A stretch of 64,000 nucleotides of DNA from Ecdyonurus torrentis (Eukaryota; Arthropoda; Insecta; Ephemeroptera; Heptageniidae): NCBI GenBank assembly GCA_949318235.1, contig OX439127.1, positions 34,359,124 through 34,423,123 on the forward strand. The letters are read 5' to 3'. The notes under the pieces are model-generated. The model saw only the letters and a program-made list of their open reading frames with translations, did not search any database and was not told the origin of the DNA. This document shows positions 10,681 through 45,426 of this stretch, piece after piece. A program made the position numbers and the translations under genes. How positions within the stretch are numbered: position 1 is the first letter of the stretch; each line of letters starts with the position of its first letter.

Positions 10681-12625
10681 CAACATTTTTTAGTATTCAG
10701 TATTTCAATCAAATGTAAATTGTCTGCTCTTTTGTATGTTCTGTGCTGGTGTTTGTAAGATGCACGGCATTGTAGGTAGTTAACTGATTGCCAAATCCTC
10801 CTCCCTCCCATGATAAGAAGAATGGAGGGTATGTGTAAAGAAATTGTCTAGTAGGGGACCCTAAACTCTTCTCGCACTCAATACCACTTAACTCCATTGA
10901 TGAATAAAGAAGCAAGTGTTTTAAGGCTAACTGAAATTAAGTGATGCAATGTACAGATATGTAAATATAACTTACCATATTCAGCATCATTTGTTTTTTT
11001 TATGTAAGTTTAGCTACGTATCAACATGTTTTTTAGCTACCTCATTATATATGCACTTTTTCTTCTCATAATATAAGCTGTGGTAGTTACCTCTTTATGA
11101 TGTGGATCCACGCACCTATTGATTTATTTTCAGATAATACAAGACTAATACTTTTAAAATAATTAAAATGTGACAGTATAATGGCATAGTATTTGTTTAT
11201 GTATATAAGAAAAATAAATAAATAAATAATAAATAAATAAAAAAACATACAAATGTACATTCATAGAAATATGTGTGTGCTGTATGTTAATAAATAGTAG
11301 AAGAAAAAAAATCTTCTAGATGCAATAATTGATAATTAAAAGATTTTATAGAAAAAAAACAAAAACAAAATTTAAAAAATTGGGGGTTGGGAAGATAGTA
11401 TGAGCTTACACTATCTCCCAATCCCCAAATTTTCCTAATCTATCTATGTGTTTTTCTATAAAATCTTTTAAATGTATGTATTATATATATTTGAACATGC
11501 ATTTAGTAAATTTCTTGGCAGGATCAATAAGGTATCTGCACCACGTTTTTGTATTATTGATTAATTAAGTACAGTCATGTATGCTGTACTCAAATTTATC
11601 TAATTTTATATTATATTTGTGTGATTCCATAAAAAAAATGTACAAATAAAAAATTGCATACTGGAATGAATGCTCATCATATTGACAGAAATATGTAAGC
11701 TACTGTATTATACTGTATGCAGAAAAAATACTGTATTATTATTTTGCAAATAAAATAAATATTATAAATAAATAAAACCGCAATGAACGTTCATATTTTT
11801 TTATAGAAATAAGTATGTATTACAGCATGCTATTAAGTCTACTATACCCCTGTTCGTTTAACTTACCACTGGTCAACTTCTATGGTTATCTGTTAAACTC
11901 AGGTAAGGCCCTATCTTTTACAATGTTAAATGAGTGGGCATCTTTAATAAATACGACTTTATGTTTTTCTCCTGTATATAGCAAATAAGTGCTGGAAACC
12001 TCCCGCCCTGCTCGGCATGCTTCACGAATACAAATTGTAAATGTATGCCAAGGTCAGCTAGACATTTATTTTCACTTACCGGTTTTACATTACCTGATCT
12101 GCCTTAATATCATCTCTACAATAAGGAAAAAGCAAGTTTTTATTTAATTTATATATATATATATATATATATATCAACAAAGCAATAGGTATAGTACATA
12201 CGTGCATTTTGTCACTCACAAGGATAGATATAAGTACATGCAACTTCCTACATTTCAGTTAGTTTAAAACAAAACTAGTGATTGAGCCTATAACCTGCCG
12301 TAACACTTAATTTATTAAAAATCATTGCATATTGTGGCACTTTTGTTTCTAATATTTTTCTCCAGAATGTTTCTTGTAAGTATCACCTCTACAATGTAAA
12401 CTATCTGTATTTCTCAATTCACCAAGGATTCTGAACCAAAATGCTGAGATTTTGCTGAGAAAAATATATATTGTTCAGAATTGTAAAAATACAAACTATT
12501 TTAATTTTAGGTCATTCGAGCAGAAACACTAATTTTGGCAGGTTTAAAATTGACTTTTCATTGCCTAAAGACGAAGCATGAAGTTTGTTCCAGTTTAACT
12601 GCTAAACTAAAAGTACCATATTATA

Positions 12626-12626
<1 letters not shown>
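10680..12626. other. Intergenic AT-rich DNA
   Basis: Apart from the small hairpin at 11337-11471 and an ATAT tract near 12150-12174, I see only AT-rich DNA with scattered A and T runs. No gene is supported. Confidence 0.6.
11337..11471. repeat. Internally deleted copy of fold-back family D
   Basis: Outer arms AAAGATTTTATAGAAA and TTTCTATAAAATCTTT, with AGATAGTATGAGCTTACAC and TATCTCCCAATCCCC near the centre. These match the outermost parts of the 472-bp palindrome at 36327-36798, so the middle is missing here. Confidence 0.7.
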
Positions 12627-12747
<121 letters not shown>

Positions 12748-13279
12748 CAAACAGTAATTTTTGCTTATATACACATAGACTAAAGTTATTGACTAATAAA
12801 AAATATTGATCCCAACAATTATCATTTTTTCAGGAAAAATTGCCTAAAATTGAAAATATATATTTTTTTAATGTTTTTTTTTTTATAAGAAACCCTTAAT
12901 TAATGCACTCGATTATCTATGGATCCTCTGATTTGTTTTTCTTTCTTTTTTCCTTTTCTTTCCTTTATTTTTTTTTATTTATTTTTTTTTTTTTTTTTTA
13001 GAATGGGATAAATTTTGGTGCATCCTTGCCTTATATGCATTCATGGCTGTAATACAGTATATTATTATACTACTTTTTACTTGTTCACGTCTGAAAAAGT
13101 CTAGAAATGTTTAGAAAAATAATGTAAATTTTTCTGTACCAAGTTCAAGTATTGATCGAATTAAAAACATTATTATAGTGTCCTACATATCTCACTTTAT
13201 TAAGATTATTATTATTTACTTTTGTTTTTTGTGTCTTCTGTCATTTTGTGACTTTTGAAAACTTTTGAAACTATTACCG

Positions 13280-13800
13280 CTGTTACGATTTTGCTCCTGA
13301 ACTGCCCGAACTAGCTTCGGGCATCATCGAATTTTCGTTTCCTCTCTGTCTCAAGGCTCAATTCTATCTCGTTCTACGCCAATCACAGGCTCCAAAAGGC
13401 GCTTTGCATTAAATCCTGATGATACTGATTACCTGATTGGATCATAGAGTTATTATTAAACTGACAAATATCTCTGGATTGGTTTATGCAGTCGCAGTAC
13501 GTGTTTTACGTTATAATTGTACTATCTCTTATTTATTAGCTTTATACCATATGATATTTGTTATGACGTCAATTATATAGGTCATTTCATTTCTTTTCAT
13601 TTGGCAGGACGGAATATACTGGGAATATATATTTATACAGAATATTGCCATTACATAATGCATTTGTCCATTGTAGCTTAGCCCAGCTTAGCCTTGTGCA
13701 ATTTATAATAGGCTTTTCATTCGAAAATCGAAACGGAACAGCTTCGCAGCCTTTCTTGTGGTGATAGCCTGGAGGTGTAGAAATCAATATTTTATAGGTA
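13280..13800 (+). promoter_or_regulatory. Possible promoter and 5' exon region of the HIGD1A-like gene
   Basis: This stretch has more CpG and G+C than its surroundings and holds CCAAT motifs (CGCCAATCACAGG at 13378-13390, and ATTGG near 13437 and 13479). A donor-like ATAG|GTACGT lies near 13798-13803. It is 2.3 kb upstream of the first HIGD1A-like coding exon, whose acceptor leaves only a short 5' leader, so an upstream non-coding exon is expected. Positional inference only. Confidence 0.3.
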
Positions 13801-13919
13801 CGTTTATATTTAACATTATATTATGATGAATATAATTTTTACCAGAATCTTGCATTAATATTTTGCTATACATATTTGTGTTATGTACGTAAATCATACA
13901 TACATACATATTTGTTTGT

Positions 13920-14644
<725 letters not shown>

Positions 14645-14649
14645 TTTTT

Positions 14650-16080
14650 TGCCACCCACCGCACCCCGCTCTCTATACCTTGACCTGCGCTGTGTTATCT
14701 TTTTTGTGGCTATGTTGCTACATTTACCATTTTTCCCATATAGCCAATGCTTTGTAACTTTCTGTGCCCATAGCGGGTACATGTACCAAAATGAAATGAA
14801 TAACTTGCACTTTTAGTGTTGCAATTCAGTCTATATAGTTGTGCAAGTGTTTTATTTCCAATCAGTACATCGTGTTCATATATACTCTGACCAACGAACT
14901 AAAATGCAGGTACAAAAATTTAGTTTTATCATGCCAAGGTTGCATCACTGAACATGTTTAGAGTGCTATAGGTATCTTATTTATGCCAACAGACTCCATT
15001 AATTGTCAATAAAGGATAGTTAAAAAAGCAAATTTCTGATCATTTTTGCAGAAAAAAATACGTTTGGAAAAAAAAAATTGCACATTTTTATGTTGACGCT
15101 CGGTGCAAGAAAACCGGTCACTCAATTTTATTTCTAAGAACAGTTTTAAAAATGTCTAACCCTTGGCTACAAAATGAAATATAAAAAATTAATTTTATTT
15201 TATTTCTTCATATTTTATTTTGCGTTTTAAAATGCGCGCTTTTAAAAAAACACCCTGTATATCTTTCTTTTTTTATATAAGCTTTGCGCAGCAAAATAAT
15301 CATTCCAAAACAATGTTATTAATCATACAAAGCTGCGATATTTAAAATTTTGTTTCGCAAGCTACAATGAATTATGTATGTGAATACCGCAAATGAAATG
15401 ATATGATACCGCATATACATAAAAACAATATATGATCATTTCATGTAAATAGTTGTCACTTGATAAACTGAAAAGTAAATTAAATCTTTATTATTATTAT
15501 CCTTGGTCATACACTTGGAATGTACCATGAATTGTACATATATCTTACCATGCAAACATAAATCATATGATTACAATATGTGCTTCAGTTTGGTTAGATA
15601 ATTTAAAAACATTTTGTATCTCTTACTAAAGGTCTTTCACTTATGGATAGAATATAAACATATATATTATATATATTCATCATGTCAGAAGAGGTGGGTT
15701 TGTATAATCAGAAAAGTACTGATAAACCAAAAAAAAGAAGAAAATTAGTCATATAAGTCTATATGAATAAGTTTAATATACCAAAAATTGTGATATTTTG
15801 TTGCAAGATAGCTTAGAGCAATTGACTGACAAAAGTGATCATTTGCAGATTTATAAAAATTAAATCATACATTTTAGTTAATATTAATATTCTTACTTTA
15901 CATTATTGGTGATGCTTTGGCAAGCTTTAATAGAACTATTTGTATTAATTACATGCTAATTGTTCAACATATTAATTTACATGATGCTGGAAAAATAAAA
16001 ACTTATTCAATGTCCTAGAAACTTTACTTTGACTTCTGTACATAGTTGCTGATTGTTATAAATACATTTTGTTTTTAATT
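14650..16080. other. Region upstream of the HIGD1A-like coding exons, no feature seen
   Basis: AT-rich, possibly the first intron of the HIGD1A-like gene. I see no repeat family member and no coding sequence. Confidence 0.5.
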
Positions 16081-16095
16081 TAGGCTTCTAGAAAC

Positions 16096-17028
16096 ATGGC
16101 TACATCAGGCACCCAACTTGGTCCCCTGGCAGCAAACTTTGGAGAAGAAACTCAGGGTGACAAGCTTGCAAGAAAAGCGAGGGAATCCCCATTCATGCCT
16201 ATAGGTATATAAATTATTATTCATTGCTATAACTATTGTTACAGGATATCCCACCTGCAATTTAATTTTTTTTTTTTTTTAATTTTAACTTAACTAGTAG
16301 ATTCAGAAGTAATCAGTGAAATTTTATCTCATAATAGGCTGTGCTTCTAAGTACTGTCTCGAGAAGCTATGAATGCTTCAAGGATATTTGAAAATCGACC
16401 AATCCATTATTTCTACAACAATTAGTAAAATATTTTGGGTCACAGTTCAAAAAGAAACTCGGGACCTTATGCACATCACCGTTAGTGAGTTGTAGTGGTC
16501 AGCCTGGCAGCTCAATCATCATAGAAGTAGTTAGTATAATATGTTAAATGAGCACTGCTCTTAGATAAAAGCTGGTCGAGTCTGCTCAGGTATGATATTA
16601 GGAGCCTAGAGAAATGTGGTGATAGGTTGTGGGGTGTGATTAGCTCCAGCTTTGTAATAACAGTTACAGTATAGTTACATCTATCCCTCTTTCAACCTCT
16701 TCACATCAACATACACAATTACAATTTAATTAGTTACAGTATCTGTATAAGGTTAATTTTGGCTATTATATATAGGTATATATATATATTATATGTTACA
16801 AATATAATTTGTTAAATGCATTTTCTAGGACTGGCAGGGCTGCTTGCATCATTGGGATATGGAATTTACAGTTACAAACATCGTGGAAATATGTCAACAT
16901 CAGTATTTCTCATGCAATTGCGAGTAACAGCACAAGGAGCTGTGGTTGTATGCCTCACTGCAGGAATTGGATATTCAATTATACGAGATTTTGTTTTGCC
17001 AAGATTTAACAATAATAAAAAGGAATGA
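16096..17028 (+). CDS. HIGD1A: HIG1 domain family protein, HIGD1A-like (complete)
   Basis: Coding exons 16096-16204 and 16829-17028 join in frame (phase 1, GT-AG) to a 102-residue protein. HIG1 proteins sit in the inner mitochondrial membrane and associate with respiratory complexes III and IV. Seen: the conserved RKARESPFMPIG entry motif (about residues 27-38), the first hydrophobic helix (GLAGLLASLGYGIYSY), a basic connector (KHRGN), the MQLRVTAQG motif, and the second helix (VVVCLTAGIGYSIIRDF). The ATG follows an acceptor by about 12 nt and is the first in the exon. Length is near the vertebrate family's ~93. The type 1 assignment rests on the MSTS..LM..RV.AQG pattern; the exact paralogue is less certain. 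Confidence 0.9.
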
Positions 17029-17371
17029 CACTTCTTAACCTTGTAAGTATAAACTACAAAATTTGTGAAATTTTGATGCCATTACAGAACACTCCTACAT
17101 GGTACTTGTTAAACGCTTCATTTCAAAAAAGAACTAAACTCTTCATCTAAATTTATCTAAGCAAATTGAAGCTTATTTTCAAGCAAAACTATGCATACAA
17201 GTGAACAAAAACATGGAAGTGCCTCAACCAATCACATGATGTATGTATGTATGTATGTATGTATGTATGTATGTATGTTTGCCAATTTCACTGGGAAAAA
17301 AACATGTGCTTTAGTTTATTTGTTGACCTTAATATAAAATATGATCAATTATATATATAGGCTATAATAAA

Positions 17372-17413
<42 letters not shown>

Positions 17414-17425
17414 GGCCTATATATA

Positions 17426-17604
17426 GGGTCTATGCATTCATGTTAAAGTTGACGCCATGTTGGATAGCCCAATAACATGGACAGCATAGGAAAATAACTC
17501 ATTTTGCCTGTTTACAATACTAAGCAATATTTTTTAGTGCATTGATGCTGTTGATAGCTTGAAATAGTCATGGAAATAGTAATTCAAGTATGTGAGAAAA
17601 ATGG

Positions 17605-17660
<56 letters not shown>

Positions 17661-17775
17661 CCAATTTCCCAAAGAAAATAGCCAAAAACAAAGTTTTTCC
17701 TATGCTGAGCAATGTTATTCACTACTCCAGTATGGCATCAAAGCGCAATAAATATGATGTCATGCGGATACACCC
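17426..17775 (+). mobile_element. MITE family B, copy 2
   Basis: Starts GGGTCTATGCATTCATGTTA after TA and ends ACACCC before TA. Contains an internal (TA)n expansion at about 17609-17659. Matches 54062-54365 in the same orientation. Confidence 0.75.
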
Positions 17776-17874
17776 TATAGCCTAATAAAAATTAATATAT
17801 ATATATATATACAACCTATAAGTACAGTATTTAGAGAATATGAATAATATGTAGATGTAAATAGCAACAATAAT

Positions 17875-18010
17875 AAAATGTTAAATTCAATTAAGGAGAT
17901 GCCAATTAAGGACTTACCATAGTGACATGCATGAGTCCCATAGTTTGGTGAAAAACTTGCCTTGCACAGAAATAAATTTAAAAAAATAAAATACCAACGA
18001 ACACTTAAAT
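17875..18010. repeat. Fold-back MITE family A, copy 5 (partial)
   Basis: Contains GACTTACCATAGTGACATG, CCATAGTTTGGTGAAAA and CTTGC..TGCACAGA, followed at about 18030-18075 by a stray piece of family B in reverse. A chimeric, decayed copy. Confidence 0.6.
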
Positions 18011-18500
18011 GTTTGCATGACATATATCTTTTGTATTGCGCTTCGATGCCATACTGGAGTAGTGAATAACATTCACATATATGCATATATATGGTGTGTT
18101 GTATCTATTTACTACCACGTATTTTAAAGTTCTAAAGTGAAGTCAAAAACACTATAAAACATGGAAAAATTGTGCAAATAAAAATAGAACTGATATGTCA
18201 ATGAAAAACAGACAACTACTTGGAAGAGATGAAGTAAAAATTGAGGGTTGGAAAATTTACCAAAGTATTTGTATATACATGTGTTTGCACATTTCAATTT
18301 AAGTTCTTATTAGATTACCTAGCTTAATACTTATTAGTATATAGCTAGTTTTAGTTAAACGCCACATTTTTGTCATCAAATTTGAAGTGTGAAATTTTTA
18401 TACATGATTGATCAGTCTAAAATACCCTTATATAGTAACTTTTATTTATAGTTCCAGATATAAATTGTCAAATGCTAATTTTTATTTTGTTTTGTTGCAG

Positions 18501-18670
18501 GTTGATCCTATAGTTTTAAATCTTCAGCCATAAACTGTGATGATAAAATGTATGTAAGGCTTACTAAGTATGCAAACGTCAACTGACAAGAATTTTTATT
18601 TTATGTCCATGGATAACGGGCTGGTCCCTTATTTTCACTATGTTAATAAAATTATCATACTTGATAATAA
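18501..18670 (+). other. Probable 3' terminal non-coding exon of the HIGD1A-like gene
   Basis: Bounded by the acceptor at 18499-18500 and the AATAAA at 18645-18650. It has no ORF continuing the protein. Transcript evidence would settle it. Confidence 0.4.
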
Positions 18671-19030
18671 ATGAATTTTCGTGTTAAACTAAATGTACAA
18701 AGTTCAATCAATTGTGATAATTTTCTTCTTTTATTATCATTGATCTTGACAGTACTCTTGACTGCAATAAGCCTTGAATAAAAGTATTGAATGATAAGAT
18801 GCACAGAAATGATTAAAATGAGTAAACTTTAATTAAATTTTATAATGTTTTCCACTTGACTCATTGGAAAAATAAATCCTCATGGTTTGCACAGAATTTT
18901 TTTAACTGATAATATAATGATAATATAAATGTAAGAAAAGAAATGAGTTACCAAGTTCTGAAGTGTTTTATGTTTATTTATAATAAAATTTAATAGTGCA
19001 AAATAAAATACGCTAATTTCATTTCTGACC
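18670..19030. other. Intergenic AT-rich DNA
   Basis: No repeat family or gene recognised. Confidence 0.6.
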
Positions 19031-19032
19031 AT

Positions 19033-19435
19033 ATACAAACACATACATACATATCATGACACCATAATCCCTTTCGGGGTAGGCCAGGATGAATCCTTTC
19101 TAGTAAGAGGGCTTACGATGATCTGTGGCTTACCAAACCACAGGCTCTACCCTTAATGCCACTCTGGGCTCATAATACCAGACCTGTGCAGCTCAGACCA
19201 CCAAATCTTAAGACGGTAGCACTGGCCACTATATGGACGATAGGTGGTCAAACTGCCTGGCCATCCTACGAATTGCAGCGGCAACATACTCATTGAAACA
19301 CACTGAAACTTTACCATTCTAACCACCGCTCTTACAAGCTGGCCTTTCAAGCCCAACCCGACTTGGTATTGAACGCTGAACCTCCAGCATGCCAACTCCA
19401 GCATATTCTCCACTTGTAGAACATTACATTTTAAT
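19033..19435 (-). repeat. SINE-like retroelement, about 400 bp
   Basis: GC-richer block whose minus-strand 3' end is CCTACCCCGAAAGGGATTAT followed by a GTCATGATATGTATGTATGT tail, the same tail as at 1260-1312 and 41838-41880. On the minus strand near its 5' end, GCGTTCAATACC resembles a pol III B box. I cannot find a convincing A box, so a tRNA-derived origin is only suggested. Confidence 0.5.
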
Positions 19436-19439
19436 CGGG

Positions 19440-20059
19440 GTTAAATGGGAATGGGATGGCACACTCATGGTTATAATATATTTCAGCATGTTTTTCTTTT
19501 TCATGTGAAGGAATGGAGGACTATTCTTGTGCTTACCAAAATGTATCAGATCTTTGTTATTTTATAGTTATATGTATTTATTAAAATTAACTGCCCGATA
19601 AGCATCCTATTTATGTTCAGCTCTAGACCCAAAACAGCTTGCAATTACAACATAATTGACTCAAAGCATATGTACATAATACATAGTTATTGAACTTTGT
19701 CCAATATGAAATTCTTAATTAGAAAAATATGTTCATACATACATACAAAAAAATTAGTGCCAAGAAAAAAAAATCATAGTTCTTTAGCCTTTATCAGTTC
19801 TCTGAGATCCTTGGTTCAATATTGCATAAACAAATTACTATTGTACGCCACATTAAGTACTAGTTAATATGATCTCCAAAAGCAAAGTCTATTGCTCACT
19901 TTCTCCACATAATTCTTTCTGCTCTTTAGTATCAAGTATATTCTCTATTTAGCAGACATGCCAAATATTATTTGTCAATCGGTATAGTATCACTGACCTG
20001 CAAGACCAGGAGGCTGATTCTGTAACTTCATAGCAAATAAAATTATTCAGTTTCAGTTT

Positions 20060-20093
<34 letters not shown>

Positions 20094-20921
20094 ACAACAA
20101 AAGCGAAAAAGCTACAGAATTAGCCCCCAGCCTATATTTATATAACTACGAGATCAAACAAGCATTGTCAAGCAGAAATTTTACAATCTTGAAGTTTATA
20201 TTTTCTATATGAGCCATATCACAGTGGGCCTTTATTAGCAAAATTAAATTACTGCCTTAATGGAAATATTTATATGATAAGTTAAAAAATATATATATAA
20301 CGGAAAGTATTAGGAGAGAGATTATAGTGTTAGAATGGAAAACTAATAAAACTCAAATATTATCTAATGTATAGTTAATTTTGACTTGGGATTACATGTT
20401 TTCTAACGTAAATAAGTGCAGGGTATTTTTTTATATTTAATTAGATGTAGTAAAGTATAGGGATATTGTGTCGAAAAACACAATATAACTATATAGTATC
20501 TCCTTGCTGCATCAAAGGCACAACATTATAAAAGAGCATCACACTTTCTCATGACCTTAGACAGGTTTCATCCTTTTGAGCTAGGACTCGCCATAGTAAG
20601 GCTAAGTAGAAAGCTAGAGATGGCTTTAACTAACTGGCGCCTGAGATAAGTGACAGTATGCTTTTTATATGCCAACATAGATATGTGTAGAACTGATAAA
20701 TAAACTACTTTTTCCTTTTAGATTCTATCAATCATTGTACCATGATGTACAAAATTTCAGTTTTCTACAAGTAGATCTTTGTAGAATCTTTTTGCCAGGG
20801 TTTGGCAGGGGTCCAGGAAGGGGGAGAGTAGGGATTACTGAAATTATCTATACAAATTTTTATCCCCAGTTTTACAGAAGACACAAATTTTTAAATTTAA
20901 TTGTTTTTAACAATTGACTAT

Positions 20922-20955
<34 letters not shown>

Positions 20956-21520
20956 TTTCACTATGTAACCCTATGTATGAAACTAAATGAAAGCACATTG
21001 AGGCAACATTAAATTTTAATGTTTCCCTAGTCCAATTATAATGTTATTGCAATATAAGATACGAAATTACACAATTTCTGTTAAAACATTACTATTTTCA
21101 CTTATATCCATACTTCCTTCCATACACTCTTACCTGTAAACTTTTTTTTTTGTTAGCCTCTATTATTATTATTTTGTGTGTGTGTGTGTGTGTGTGTGCT
21201 CTGGAAAACATAAATGAATAAACAGGTCACCTTATGCTTTTTAAATGGGATTGTGAATTTTTTGGGGGCTAATTAACAGGTGCACGTTCAAAACAAACCC
21301 ATTATTAAGAAATACAACTCAGCAGCTACAGTAATGGAAAAGATTTTAATTAAAAAACAAAAAAGGATTAAATTTTTTTAATTATTTTTTTTTTATTACA
21401 CATATAGATCTTTATATAACATTTATAGGGACATCAAATACAATGAATGTCAATTTTTTTTAACCCAAAAATACTTTTTGATTATTCAAAACAAAAGTAA
21501 CATTATAGAATTCATATATA
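19440..21520. other. Intergenic AT-rich DNA with a diverged family C relative
   Basis: Around 20310-20610 the sequence resembles the left arm of the family C element at 36885-37200 (AGAGATTATAG.GTTAGAAT, then AAAGTATAGGGATATTGTGT). Poly-T tracts lie near 20063-20092 and 20926-20954, and a (TG)n tract at about 21176-21199. No gene seen. Confidence 0.5.
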
Positions 21521-21643
<123 letters not shown>

Positions 21644-21659
21644 GGATTAGGATATATAA

Positions 21660-24440
21660 CTAATAACCTAAATAAAGTTTTGAAAATAAAAAATAACAAA
21701 ATTCCTGTCGCACAACTTAAATTCATTGCATGCTTTGTAAAAATTTTCATTATCAGAGAGACAGAATATAATAAAATATTGTATTTAACAAAAAAATAAA
21801 TTTTATAGGAACATACGTATGGCCTATAATTTATTGCACAATACATAACTAAGATTAACTTTATGGCCAAAATATAATCTTGTGCAAATCACAAAAATAA
21901 TGTGCTTATTCGTCAGCGTATGAGACTAATTTCTTTCTTGTCAGTGTTGATACTTCCTTTTTGTGAATATCTATGTTTATTTTTTATTAAAAAAAAATAC
22001 ACAATAATAAATATACAGCAAGTTGTCAAATTTAACAAATTCTAAATTAAAAACAGAACACTTTTTTTTTATTCTATAATTTCTATCATATAGGCCTATA
22101 TATATATATATATATTATAATATGCACTGTAACTGTGTAGCACACGGAAATAATATAATTATTCGAATTTTTATGAAAATGTGGTTACTGTATATTTATA
22201 ACTATAATGCACATTAACACTGAATGTAAACTGTAAAATAGTTGAACATAATATAGAAGAGCAATAAATTATTTAAATTTAACTCAATTATTTTCTTGCA
22301 AACATAATTCCATATAAACAATCCTCTGGAAGTGAAATGCTGAAGTGTTATGCTATATGACTCTCCTTTTATTGCAGGAATCCTGTGTTTACAAAATATT
22401 GTCTACAATTAAGTCAGTGCAATATAATTAAGAATCATAAAAAATAAAAAATAAATAGAAAAGAGAATATTATAATATATAGGCCTATATATATTATAGA
22501 TGATAGTAAAACACAAACTGATAAGCTGATGCAATGCCTTAAAGGGAAGGGGAGAGAATTAAATTTCTAATTTAGATCAAGACATTTAATATTTACATTG
22601 CGGTTCTAAATTGCTCTCTTTTCAAGGTGCCAACTGAAATTTCATTTTTTAGTGTTTTACTATCTAGCTCTCTAGTAACTTTATAATTGTGGTCAATAGC
22701 TCTTATTTCTTTACAAGCAATATGAAGAGTGGTATAATGCAGAGTAAAATAGGAAAACAATTGTCTGTTATATCTATAGATTAAAATAAAATAGCACACT
22801 TCACTTGATGAAGAAGAATAGTCAAATAATAATAATGCCAGCTGTAAATGTAATAATTACTAATATATTATTGTAATAATATACCTAAAAAAAAAAAAAA
22901 AAAAACTGGAGTATTAGGTAAGATAATGTTTGGTACAAGATAATTATTACAAAAATGTAATAATTTAACTCCTGAAAAGAAAAGGTAGGAGTAGCATGCA
23001 GGGTAATTTTTGGTACCAGATATTCTTTGAGGGATGACCACACATATTATAGCACATTAAATACAATTAGCCTATAACATATAGATACACATAAAGTACA
23101 ACATTTAGATTTGAATCAGTATTACTACACATCAAGAAATAAAGTAAGCATCGGATACGCACATAACACGATCAAGAGATATTTAATAAAGTTGTGTCAG
23201 ATATTGACTAAACAAAAATGATTACAAAATATAATACCCTTTCAGAACCATAACACATGATATATATTGTAACAAATCACTGCACAATAAAGTTTTAAAT
23301 TTCATTTAAAATAGATTCCATTTTTGCATACCTATGTCAGCAGCATACGAAAAATAATAAAATACAAAAAACAATGAATGTTTGCATATAAAATATTGCT
23401 TACTTATAACAAGAGGAAGCCATTTTAAGATCAATTAAAATTATTAAAAAAATCTATGCGTATCATTATTATTATATTTTTAACTTAATTATTATTTTTC
23501 ATTGTTTTATATATATAAACACATACAGACATACATACATATCATGTATTTGTATGTATATTCAAATGAAATGATTTTCAAATACATCAATATATGGTTT
23601 ACATCAATACATCAATATTTTTATATTTATCCTTACTTTCAAACAAGATTCATGCATATTACACATTTAAATAAAAGAGATAATTTATATAATTATGTGT
23701 TAATTCATTGTATGGAAATAATAATACTTAAGCACTTTACACATTATTTGAATGATATTTTTAACTGTGATGCATTAAAAAAAAATGAGGATGGCACTTG
23801 ACAGGGTTTTCACGACATGGTTAAATTTTTTTAAAGTGTTTATTTAAAACTCACTTAGTTTTAAATTCAAGCACATTATTCTGAAATAAATAAACCCTAC
23901 TGTTATTTTCAATGTAATATCCATGATGGCTCACAAAAAACAGCGCAGTTATTTTTATTTTCAATTCACACATTTCTTTTAACCCTATAAATAAATGTAT
24001 AGCCACAGTATTGTTTCAAAAGTAGAATAAAACAATGTAACATAAATAGTTTTTTTAGTATTTCAAAATAATTCATAGTTAAACTATATATAGGCACACA
24101 CATAATCATGCAAAAATTAAATAAGTCAGCACCCATGAAAGTAATAGATCCTGAAATTTACATTTCCTTAGGATAGGATTGTTAATGTACCACAATATAC
24201 AGTACTAACTAATAATAATAATAATAAGTAAATAATATTGAAATCAATATCATGCACATATTAAAATTTAAGAGGGAAAAAAAAGTGGGTATTTTAAGTG
24301 AAAGGTGCTTTTTAACAGTGTACACACTACCCCCCCCCCCCCCCCCCCCATTTCCTTTTTTTTTTTTTTTTTTTTTTTTTGCTTTTTTTTTGTAATTATT
24401 ATTTTTTAAAGTACAGAAAAATAGTAATTATGGTCTATTC
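21660..24440. other. Intergenic AT-rich DNA, no gene seen
   Basis: Very AT-rich, with short ORFs of no recognisable family. Homopolymer C (about 24331-24349) and T (about 24356-24380) runs lie at the end. Confidence 0.6.
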
Positions 24441-25766
<1,326 letters not shown>

Positions 25767-25859
<93 letters not shown>

Positions 25860-25866
25860 GTATATG

Positions 25867-25943
<77 letters not shown>

Positions 25944-25951
25944 ATATATAT
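25767..25951. repeat. (TA)n microsatellite with TATG interruptions
   Basis: Starts at the right terminus of the mariner-derived element. Suggests the element inserted into an existing TA array, now about 280 bp in total on its two sides. Confidence 0.97.
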
Positions 25952-26740
<789 letters not shown>

Positions 26741-26825
26741 ATATTCTCATGGTACATTGCAACAGAGTAGAATCTATAAAGTGCTGTTAAGAGGAAAATA
26801 GGAAGAAGCTGCCAAGAGAAAAACC

Positions 26826-45426
<18,601 letters not shown>

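Larger units (their letters stand above)
17043..18500 (+). other. Probable 3' UTR intron of the HIGD1A-like gene
   Basis: A strong donor (CTT|GTAAGTAT) lies 14 nt after the stop codon, and a strong acceptor (TTTTGTTGCAG) ends at 18500. The following exon would hold AATAAA at 18645-18650. The intron contains a (TATG)n tract at about 17238-17278, a (TTA)n tract at about 17375-17412, family B and family A MITEs and a TA array. Confidence 0.5.

Noticed and set aside
19153..19413. 86-codon minus-strand frame
   Set aside because: Lies inside the SINE-like repeat and has no protein family.
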